A program made the translations under genes and the position numbers. From NCBI GenBank assembly GCA_002690085.1, contig NZDM01000043.1:8946-20811 (forward strand): a stretch of DNA of 11,866 bases. Reading direction: 5' to 3'. Source of the DNA: Flavobacteriaceae bacterium (GTDB lineage Bacteria; Bacteroidota; Bacteroidia; Flavobacteriales; Flavobacteriaceae). Shown here in pieces: positions 5,774 through 11,866 of the stretch (the first letter of the stretch is position 1; the number at the start of each line of letters is the position of its first letter). The notes beneath the pieces were generated by a model. It saw only the letters and a list, made by a program, of their open reading frames with translations, made no database searches and was not told the DNA's origin.

Positions 5774-6772
5774 ATGGCTAGTAGTAGGACAACGTTGAAA
5801 GAATTAGCTTCTATACTAGGACTTTCTATTTCAACAATTTCTAAAGCACTTAATGACAGTCACGAAATAAGCGATGCGACCAAAAAGCGCATTGTCAAAA
5901 CAGCAAGGTTGTACAACTATAGGCCCAATAAAATTGCATTGGGATTAAAATCAGGACGTACCAATACCATTGCTGTAATCATTCCTTCTGTTCAGAATAG
6001 TTTTTTTGCGAGAGCATTGTACGGCATAGAAAGTGTAATTTCTAATTCAGATTATACTGCTATAGTTTGTATTACTAAAGAGTCTCATGAAAAAGAAGTG
6101 GCTAATTTTGACATGTTGAGCAATGGTGTTGTCGACGGATTTATTGTAGCTGTTTCTGAAGAAACTCAAAAATTAAAAAACTTTACTCATTACGAGGATG
6201 CGATGAGTCAGGGAAAGAGCATTGTCATGTTCGATCGTGTGATCGATTCCATTCCTTGTACCAAAATAAAAACCAATGATTATATAGCAATTTCAGAAGC
6301 TACAAATAATCTCATCGGATCAAAACGAAATCAGATTATTTTAGTTTCCGCAATTAATAACCTAAACGTTGGAAAACAAAGAACAAAGGGGTACCAAAAA
6401 GCGATGGAACATGCAGGCCTTTCCTCAGTTGTTTTAGAAGCAAACCTGGATCAAATTGAAAATGTACTAAAAGATTACGCAGAGAACAAACCTTTTGATG
6501 CTGTAATAGCCTTGGATACTGATGCCTCTTTTGCAGTCTATAAGGTAGCCAGTGAATTAGGAAAAAATATCCCAAGCGATATTGCGGTCATTGGATATAT
6601 GAGCGAGCGCATAGCGCCTTATTTAACTCCAGAGCTCACAACCATTAATCAACACAGTTATACCATGGGTGAAACTGCTGCAAAAATGTTATTAGCACAA
6701 CTTGAAAGTAAACAAAATACGGATCAAACGATTTTGATTGATTCAACACTGTCTCATCGCGTTTCGTCTTAA
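5774..6772 (+). CDS. LacI-family transcriptional regulator
   Basis: The 332-residue protein has the full LacI/GalR layout. An N-terminal helix-turn-helix lies at about 7-26 (TLKELASILGLSISTISKAL). A hinge helix at about 51-60 (PNKIALGLKSG) has a Leu at 58 that aligns with the minor-groove leucine of LacI. A periplasmic-binding-protein-like sensor domain runs from about 63 to the end. Typical landmarks are IAVIIPSV, VDGFIV, a DR in IVMFDRVID, and a C-terminal stretch from IAVIGY through LTPELTTINQ to MGETAAKMLLAQL. It should act as a cytoplasmic dimer that binds DNA in response to a small ligand, usually a sugar. No sugar transport or glycosidase gene is in view, so neither ligand nor targets can be named. 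I found no convincing operator palindrome at its own promoter. It is transcribed alone: terminators lie on both sides. Confidence 0.93.
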   Translation: MASSRTTLKELASILGLSISTISKALNDSHEISDATKKRIVKTARLYNYRPNKIALGLKSGRTNTIAVIIPSVQNSFFARALYGIESVISNSDYTAIVCITKESHEKEVANFDMLSNGVVDGFIVAVSEETQKLKNFTHYEDAMSQGKSIVMFDRVIDSIPCTKIKTNDYIAISEATNNLIGSKRNQIILVSAINNLNVGKQRTKGYQKAMEHAGLSSVVLEANLDQIENVLKDYAENKPFDAVIALDTDASFAVYKVASELGKNIPSDIAVIGYMSERIAPYLTPELTTINQHSYTMGETAAKMLLAQLESKQNTDQTILIDSTLSHRVSS

Positions 6773-6781
6773 ATTTCTATT

Positions 6782-6820
6782 AAAACAAAAAACCCAAATT
6801 TCGTGGGTTTTTTGTTTTTT
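6782..6820 (+). terminator. strong Rho-independent terminator after the LacI-family gene
   Basis: AAAACAAAAAACCCA (6782-6796) pairs perfectly over 15 positions with TGGGTTTTTTGTTTT (6804-6818) around a seven-base loop. It begins 10 bases after the stop codon. The A-rich 5' arm may let it work on both strands. Confidence 0.93.
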
Positions 6821-6877
6821 ATTTACAGCAGTAATAATTCTATTACATTTTTTTAAAAGTTAAATTGCTTAATTTTG

Positions 6878-6906
6878 AAAAAGCACCCTCTCAGGGCGCT
6901 TTTTTT
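6878..6906 (+). terminator. second terminator-like hairpin, in cassette copy B
   Basis: AAAAAGC-A-CCC (6878-6888) pairs with GGG-C-GCTTTTT (6894 onward) around TCTCA, with one A-C mismatch, and is followed by T's to 6906. It is weaker than its counterpart at 5684-5710, where the matching position is a true pair. Confidence 0.65.
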
Positions 6907-6930
6907 ATGGCTTCATTAAAAAAAATCTTT

Positions 6931-6938
6931 TAAATTTG
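6931..6938 (+). promoter_or_regulatory. candidate -7 box for the TPR-like gene
   Basis: TAAATTTG is a full match to TAnnTTTG, 18 bases before the ATG at 6957, giving a very short leader. It occupies the same place in cassette copy B as the LacI-gene box does in copy A. Confidence 0.5.
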
Positions 6939-6956
6939 GCTTTTTAATTATAGACT

Positions 6957-7661
6957 ATGAAATTTAAAATTACGCTTCTTTATGTTTGTTTGCTTTATTC
7001 CTTTCCCTTGTGTGTTGCACAAACCGATTCAGACTTTATCGATCACTACAAAATGTATTATGCACAAATGCAAAAACAAGGAGATGTCCAGGGCATTATA
7101 AATGCGATGACACATCTCTTGGTTTTAGAGCCCAATGTCGCCAGAAAGGACACGCTTGCAGCTTACTACATGAATGAAGGAAAATATTTACAGGCATTGA
7201 ACCTTTTGGGGATTGAAAAAGACACATTAGATAGTAATATGGCATTAGAAGTTAAGGCTGTTTCTTTAAAATCATTAAATGAGCCCGCACGCGCAATTGA
7301 GCAGTATGAGCTTTTGTTTAAACGGTTACCCACTGCGAGTTTGGCTTATGAGTTAGCAGATTTAAAAATATCAACCAATGATATTATGGGAGCCAACCTA
7401 AACATCACCTATGGTATTGCAAACAGTACGCAGCAGATGATGAAGCCTTATTACGAAACTCAAACACCTTATCAAGTGCCCCTTAGGGTTGGATTTATGT
7501 ATTTAAAGGCCATTTCTAAATTCAGAGAAAATCCGGAGACAAATCACGAGGCCGCGATTGAATTATTAGATGCTACTTTGGCTGTAGCACCTAATTTTAA
7601 TTTAGCAACTTTGGCTAAAAATGCCATTGCTAGTCAAAAACCCGAAGCCGTTATAGATTAA
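6957..7661 (+). CDS. secreted or periplasmic TPR-like protein of unknown function
   Basis: The 234-residue product starts with a clear Sec signal peptide (Lys residues, then a hydrophobic core LLYVCLLYSFPLCVA) with likely cleavage before Gln22. The mature part is all helical in appearance, with helix pairs resembling tetratricopeptide repeats. MTHLLVLEPNVARKDTLAAYYMNEGKYLQALNLL runs from about 51 to 84. Further units lie at about 95-127 (ALEVKAVSLKSLNEPARAIEQYELLF), 128-155, and 195-226 (AAIELLDATLAVAPNFNLATLA). TPR folds are protein-binding scaffolds, so a role in a periplasmic assembly is possible but unproven. There is no lipobox Cys after the core and no outer-membrane or T9SS signal. The gene is transcribed alone between its own promoter box and a terminator. 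I do not recognise a named family beyond TPR-like. Confidence 0.8.
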   Translation: MKFKITLLYVCLLYSFPLCVAQTDSDFIDHYKMYYAQMQKQGDVQGIINAMTHLLVLEPNVARKDTLAAYYMNEGKYLQALNLLGIEKDTLDSNMALEVKAVSLKSLNEPARAIEQYELLFKRLPTASLAYELADLKISTNDIMGANLNITYGIANSTQQMMKPYYETQTPYQVPLRVGFMYLKAISKFRENPETNHEAAIELLDATLAVAPNFNLATLAKNAIASQKPEAVID

Positions 7662-7678
7662 GATATTATGTCTCTTTA

Positions 7679-7706
7679 AAAAAAACCACAGTTTTGTGGT
7701 TTTTTT
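7679..7706. terminator. bidirectional terminator between convergent genes
   Basis: An A-tract plus CCACA (7679-7690) pairs with TGTGG plus a T-run (7695-7706) around a GTTT loop. The A-tract on one side and the T-run on the other would give a U-run transcript end in either direction, serving the TPR-like gene (plus) and the T9SS cargo gene (minus). Confidence 0.9.
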
Positions 7707-7747
7707 ATTTTAAACACATATTAATTCTTTATTCAATAAACTAAGAT

Positions 7748-10700
7748 TTATTTCAAAAGAATTTTTTTAGTTATGTGCATATTATTGGATTCTATTTCTA
7801 GAAGGTAAATTCCCTTGGAGAATCCACTCAAATCTAGTTTGTAATTTGAATTATCATTCGAGTCTTTAAATAATAGCTTAGTTGTGATGTCGCGAACGTA
7901 TATATCATACCTGCCAATATTGTTTAAACGGATGTTAAAAATATTTGATGAGGGGTTCGGATATACTACAAATTTTATTAAATTTTCATCGTTTGTACTT
8001 AGCGTCGTTCCATCAATTACAAAATCATCAACTAAAACCCCTTCTTCTGTAACATATTGGTCTGTGTGCAAAACGAATCTAAAAATGATATTATCATTGG
8101 TTCCGAGTTCTGTCAAATCATACGCATATTCTGTCAAATTAAGATTCGTTCCTGTCCATTGCGCACCAATACAATTATAGCAATCGTCATTAATACCATC
8201 TCCAGAAAATCTTGAGCTGTTGTACCAATTGGGATCATCTGCACTCCCTAAGACATTCCAGTTTTGGCCTAAATCTGTTGAGTATTGCATGTATAGCAAA
8301 TCCCAATCGAATTCAATAACAAAAGCCATATTGAATTTTAAAACAGGGTTTTCAATTGAGGTTAAATCAAAGCAAGGGGAGTAGAGAAAGCTTTTTGTGT
8401 TGTTGGAATAATTACCATTCAAATTAGTGGCATAAGCTTGGCTTCCAGAAGTTGTAGAGTTTAATTGATTTCCTTCTGGTATTCCACGTTCCCAAAGTTC
8501 TTCAGAGTTTGAAACAACTAGTAAATCTTCGCTTTCTGATTCGAATGTATACACAGTTTGAGTTTCACCAGGTTTATTAGCCCTTATGAAAGTATTTCCA
8601 TCATTATTGGTGGCATAGGTGTCGTTTTCTATGTCAACACTTACGTTAAGGACTTGTGCTCCAAATGGGATGTTTAAACTTTCTATATCTATCACTTCTT
8701 GCTCAAGAGAAGCAATAGAGCCATTCCATGTCTGAGATAAGCTCGGCTCGTTATCAATGTTATATGATATTTCAATTTGTGTAATTAAATTTTGGCCATT
8801 ATTTTTTACAATAATTTGAGGCGTAATACTCCCGCAAGAAATAACATCAGTTGAAGGGCTTTGAATAGCCAATAATTTGATGTCATTTTCAGCCAATGCA
8901 TTGCTCCCCATAGTACTCATCCAAACACCTCTGCCATAAGTTGAAGCAATAATTTGATTGTCAGGAGTGTTAATACTAAGATCAGTCACTGATGTATTGG
9001 GAAGGTTGTTTTCAAAGGCAAACCAATCATTTGTGTTATCATCATAACGGAATACCCCTAAACTTGTACCTAGGTACAAGATGTTTTGTGGTGTGTCTGG
9101 TTGGTGCTTCACGATGTTTTTAACAACTGAGGGTAAATTACCAGAAATATCAGAAAAAGAGTTACCTTGGTCTAATGATTGATATACTTTACCAGAGCTA
9201 CCACGGGTGGTAACATATAATTTATTATTGTCATTATTATTTACTTCAATCGAGGTTACATTATTTGGAAAACTACCAAGATTTGTAAAATTTACCCCGC
9301 GGTCTATACTTTTATAAAATACTTCGTTTGTAGCTAAATAAATGATATCGCTGTTTATTGGGTCTAATTCAAGTACATCTATGTTGGTGCCAAAGCTTGA
9401 TGAAATAGCTGTAAAATTTTCATTTTCAAATTGATACAAACGGTTATAACCAGCAAAAACTTCACCTTCGCTGTTTATATTGAGTGGAGTTATCCAATTT
9501 CCGTTAGTTGGTCCACTGTATCCTGTAGTATTAAACATTCCAGAATTTTCATTAACAAAAAGGGTTTGACCTAATTGCATAAATCCATAATAGAGGTTAT
9601 CATTATTGGGGTCAATAACACTTTCCATACCATCACCACCGTGGTAATTATTCCATTGATTAAAGTAAGCAAATCCACCATTGTCTTGGGTACCCCCTGC
9701 AAATTTATTCGCATTTTGCTTGGACACGGAAACTCTGTAAAATTGCCCAATGGCCATGTCAGCTGTCATATCATAAAAAGTACTCCCCTGGTCAGAGGAT
9801 TTAAAAAATCCTCCATCTGAACCTACGTATAATTCGTTGTTGTAAAATTTTAAAAAATGAATATCAGCGTGAGTATAAGTCTCATTCCTTGTAAACCAAT
9901 CATTTAATTTTATAAAATTATTACCGCCGTCACTAGATTTCCATATATTTAAAACTCCGGAATAAATCTCATTTTCGTTGGTGTCTGAGACAGCAAAAGC
10001 CAAGTCGAACCATGCTTGAGAGCTTTCATATATATCCGTTGTGTTATTCATTTTCACAAAAGAGTTACCCTCATTATAAGACTTATATAGACCTTCGAAT
10101 TGATAGTTGTTTGTACTCGCTAATATATAGACTAGGTCGCTATTCGCTTTAGTGACATCCATTACCATACGGGCTGAATTTTGAGGTAGCCCCAAGCTAT
10201 TACTTGTAAAGCTATTACCTCCATCTGTAGATTTAAAAAATGTTGAGTCCGTGATGGCATAAACAGTTGAAGTATCATCTGGTTTTTGTTTTACTCCCTG
10301 AAATGCCCCGCTTTGAGCCAAACTCCAAGTATTTCCACCATTACTGGTTTTGAACAATCCATTGTTTGTTGCAGCCCATAGGGTGTTAGGGTCTGATTGA
10401 TCCATTTCAAGCTCATAAATTCTGCTTGGCGAATTGTTTGGATTCATTGCAGTTTGATTCCATGAATAACCACCATTGTATGACTTCCAAATGCCAACGC
10501 TGTAGGAATCTCCTGCATCATCATCACCAGTTGCAATATAAACGATATCAGGGTTGCTATGGTCAATTGCAATGCTAGACACACCAATCTGTGGCAGCAT
10601 ATCTGATAACGGAACATAAGTAAGGCCTCCGTCTATGGATTTCCAAATACCACCAGAAGGGGTTCCAACATATACAATATCGGGATTTGTTGGATGTGGT

Positions 10701-11119
10701 GTTATGCAATTGACACGACCGAGGTTCAGATAGGATCTAGATCGGTTTATAAAATCTGTTGGACCAACAGAAATCCAGTTACTTTCATCCGTGGTGGATT
10801 GCGTTGAGGTTCTCATTTGTCTAGAATTGGTCTTTTCCAACCAGGTATTCCAAAGTTGTTGAAGTGAAGGTAAATAGCCAGATTCGTCTACGTAATTTTG
10901 CCAGTAAGCTTCCCATCTTTTAAATGGCTTGTAACCACTACCTTTGGCATTTTTGTCTCGTGTTTCCCAATATGTGTTTCCAGCATCCACAATGTTTTCG
11001 AAGAGAATTTTCTCATCTAATGGAATCTCTAACTCTTTGACCCAAGGAGCGCTAGGGTTGATTTGTGCTAATGATATTGAAGCTGTTGTAAGAAAAAGAA
11101 GTTTTATGAAAAGTTTCAA
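7748..11119 (-). CDS. large secreted Asp-box (BNR/sortilin-like) beta-propeller protein with T9SS type A sorting domain
   Basis: The 1123-residue protein has a Sec signal peptide (FIKLLFLTTASISLA, cleavage near residue 18-19). At least nine Asp-box repeats of the form S-x-D/N-x-G-x-(S/T/N)-F/W/Y are at about 161, 213, 258, 297, 347, 395, 441, 604 and 648. This implies two beta-propellers like those of VPS10/sortilin and xyloglucan-active exo-enzymes. GGTQDNGGF (475-483) and GGDGM (494-498) sit between the two groups, and TYGRGVW (727-733) closes the propeller part. About 745-850 looks like an Ig-like/CARDB domain and about 855-1040 like a MAM or jelly-roll domain with DDCYNC. Residues 1049-1123 (VYPNPSSNIFNI to KKILLK) are a typical T9SS sorting domain, directing outer-membrane export and surface attachment. 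The substrate is unknown and catalytic residues cannot be assigned. Translation must start at TTG (11119): an in-frame TAA lies immediately before it and no early ATG exists. The stop of the upstream lipoprotein gene is 8 bases away. Confidence 0.92.
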   Translation of the reverse strand: MKLFIKLLFLTTASISLAQINPSAPWVKELEIPLDEKILFENIVDAGNTYWETRDKNAKGSGYKPFKRWEAYWQNYVDESGYLPSLQQLWNTWLEKTNSRQMRTSTQSTTDESNWISVGPTDFINRSRSYLNLGRVNCITPHPTNPDIVYVGTPSGGIWKSIDGGLTYVPLSDMLPQIGVSSIAIDHSNPDIVYIATGDDDAGDSYSVGIWKSYNGGYSWNQTAMNPNNSPSRIYELEMDQSDPNTLWAATNNGLFKTSNGGNTWSLAQSGAFQGVKQKPDDTSTVYAITDSTFFKSTDGGNSFTSNSLGLPQNSARMVMDVTKANSDLVYILASTNNYQFEGLYKSYNEGNSFVKMNNTTDIYESSQAWFDLAFAVSDTNENEIYSGVLNIWKSSDGGNNFIKLNDWFTRNETYTHADIHFLKFYNNELYVGSDGGFFKSSDQGSTFYDMTADMAIGQFYRVSVSKQNANKFAGGTQDNGGFAYFNQWNNYHGGDGMESVIDPNNDNLYYGFMQLGQTLFVNENSGMFNTTGYSGPTNGNWITPLNINSEGEVFAGYNRLYQFENENFTAISSSFGTNIDVLELDPINSDIIYLATNEVFYKSIDRGVNFTNLGSFPNNVTSIEVNNNDNNKLYVTTRGSSGKVYQSLDQGNSFSDISGNLPSVVKNIVKHQPDTPQNILYLGTSLGVFRYDDNTNDWFAFENNLPNTSVTDLSINTPDNQIIASTYGRGVWMSTMGSNALAENDIKLLAIQSPSTDVISCGSITPQIIVKNNGQNLITQIEISYNIDNEPSLSQTWNGSIASLEQEVIDIESLNIPFGAQVLNVSVDIENDTYATNNDGNTFIRANKPGETQTVYTFESESEDLLVVSNSEELWERGIPEGNQLNSTTSGSQAYATNLNGNYSNNTKSFLYSPCFDLTSIENPVLKFNMAFVIEFDWDLLYMQYSTDLGQNWNVLGSADDPNWYNSSRFSGDGINDDCYNCIGAQWTGTNLNLTEYAYDLTELGTNDNIIFRFVLHTDQYVTEEGVLVDDFVIDGTTLSTNDENLIKFVVYPNPSSNIFNIRLNNIGRYDIYVRDITTKLLFKDSNDNSNYKLDLSGFSKGIYLLEIESNNMHITKKILLK

Positions 11120-11127
11120 TTAACGTA

Positions 11128-11652
11128 TTATTTAGTGATTGATTGTATATTTTTTTCGTGTGTTTTATTGATTTGGTGGATGAGGATGTTGTACGCGTTA
11201 AGCGTGTTGTTTTTGGTTTTTTTAATTTGTTTGGACCCTTTTGGGTGCTTTAAAGAAGCTTCACAGAATTTATAGGCATTTGTCTCTAAAACTTTGATGC
11301 GTGCCCAAATGTTATTTGTATTTAACAATTTGGGCATATTAATGTCAAGATTTATAAAAAGTTGCTTGATATCTTTTTTTTGAAGTTCTAAAATAGATGG
11401 AATATCCCCTTCCATTTTTATAATTTCATTTTTTAAGACGTGTAAAGCCGTCCAGTCCTCTATAACTTTTAGAGTTGAGGTATTAACTTCTTGTAAGGGC
11501 ACTGTTTTTAAATCAAGATCAATAGCCCCGGTTGAAGATTTCATAACTTCTACAGCAGATGTGTCTTCATTGATATTAGAATTTGTCTCACATTTAGTTA
11601 AAAATGTAAAAAGTAATATGTGAGCAAGTATAGTCAACAATTTTCTAAACAT
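11128..11652 (-). CDS. probable small lipoprotein of unknown function
   Basis: The 174-residue product begins with Arg/Lys and a long hydrophobic core ending in LFTFLTKC. Cys21 could be lipidated, although Lys at -1 makes the lipobox imperfect; otherwise the core would be an uncleaved anchor. After an acidic, Asn/Ser/Thr-rich stretch (about 22-60) the protein looks helical: IEDWTALHVLKNEIIKM (64-80), then SILELQKKDIKQLFINLD (86-103), IWARIKVLETNAYKFCEASL (115-134), and a basic, Lys/Asn-rich end. I do not recognise a domain. The next gene, the T9SS Asp-box protein, starts 8 bases after the stop, so the two are almost surely co-transcribed. This suggests, without proving it, that the lipoprotein helps the secreted protein at the cell envelope or shares its regulation. 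Confidence 0.75.
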   Translation of the reverse strand: MFRKLLTILAHILLFTFLTKCETNSNINEDTSAVEVMKSSTGAIDLDLKTVPLQEVNTSTLKVIEDWTALHVLKNEIIKMEGDIPSILELQKKDIKQLFINLDINMPKLLNTNNIWARIKVLETNAYKFCEASLKHPKGSKQIKKTKNNTLNAYNILIHQINKTHEKNIQSITK

Positions 11653-11685
11653 CTAAGCTAAACTTGAAGGTATTCGTAGATTTTA

Positions 11686-11693
11686 CAAATATG
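11686..11693 (-). promoter_or_regulatory. candidate -7 box for the lipoprotein / T9SS cargo operon
   Basis: On the minus strand the site reads CATATTTG, matching TAnnTTTG except at the first base, 33 bases before the ATG at 11652. The sequence further upstream is almost all A/T and shows no TTG at the expected distance. Confidence 0.35.
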
Positions 11694-11763
11694 AGGAAAT
11701 TAAAGATTAATTTTTTATAATTAATTGTTAATTTTCAAAATCTAAATAGTTAAAACTTTTAAT

Positions 11764-11788
11764 AAAAAAACCCATTCAAATGAATGGG
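11764..11788 (-). terminator. Rho-independent terminator of tRNA-Phe
   Basis: CCCATTC and GAATGGG (11771-11788) form a seven-pair hairpin with a four-base loop. On the minus strand it is followed by seven T's (A's at 11764-11770). It lies 6 bases after the tRNA 3' end. Confidence 0.9.
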
Positions 11789-11794
11789 CTTGTG

Positions 11795-11866
<72 letters not shown>

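Larger units (their letters stand above)
6865..6949 (+). repeat. terminator-promoter cassette, copy B
   Basis: This is the second copy of the segment at 5671-5755: TTGCTTAATTTTGAAAAA, a GCACCC hairpin, a T-run, CATTAAAAAAAATC, TTTTAAATTTGG, then CTTTTTAATTA. It lies upstream of the gene at 6957. The preceding gene already has its own terminator at 6782-6820, so the hairpin here is not needed for it. Confidence 0.75.

Noticed and set aside
9575..9820. 81-codon plus-strand frame inside the Asp-box gene
   Set aside because: It is a shadow of the long minus-strand gene, which has repeated conserved motifs across this stretch.
7748..11119. Asp-box protein as a sialidase or named glycosidase
   Set aside because: Asp-box repeats are shared by many non-enzymatic propellers, and no sialidase Arg triad or other catalytic set could be assigned.

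Overview
The window looks like a chromosome segment of a low-GC, marine-type member of the Flavobacteriaceae (Bacteroidota). Four things support this. A large secreted protein ends in a type IX secretion (T9SS) sorting domain. The best promoter-like sites fit the Bacteroidota -7 box TAnnTTTG. Starts have A-rich upstream sequence and no clear Shine-Dalgarno. MetG carries the fused C-terminal tRNA-binding domain. No phage, transposase, CRISPR array or integron was seen.

Left block (1-1488, minus strand): ldcA, an LD-carboxypeptidase for murein recycling with a possible lipoprotein signal, is followed 12 bases later by a yraN-family nuclease gene. The yraN gene is broken: a one-base frameshift separates its ATG from the conserved frame, and about seven residues are missing inside. 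metG (methionyl-tRNA synthetase) diverges from ldcA across a 92-base gap.

Middle block (3541-5710, plus strand): after metG comes a gene-free stretch of 526 bases. Its first half is less AT-rich, holds several complementary segments and ends in a strong terminator, so it is a candidate structured RNA of unknown family. Its second half is very AT-rich and holds two similar C-run/G-run hairpins just upstream of a PII signal protein and an AmtB ammonium channel. These two genes form a compact nitrogen operon closed by a clear terminator.

Next (5711-7706): a LacI-family regulator without sugar genes beside it, then a secreted or periplasmic TPR-like protein of unknown function. Each is preceded by a copy of the same roughly 85-base cassette (terminator hairpin, A-tract, TAAATTTG promoter box), which is the most unusual repeat in the window. 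A bidirectional terminator separates this block from the convergent genes on the right.

Right block (7748-11866, minus strand): a small probable lipoprotein of unknown family lies 8 bases upstream of a 1123-residue T9SS cargo protein. The cargo is built from Asp-box (BNR/sortilin-like) propeller repeats and starts at a TTG codon. Upstream of this pair is a tRNA-Phe(GAA) gene, cut by one base at the window edge, with its own terminator. The main housekeeping functions are translation (metG, tRNA-Phe), cell-wall recycling (ldcA) and ammonium uptake (glnK-amtB). The secreted pair and the duplicated cassette are the accessory parts.
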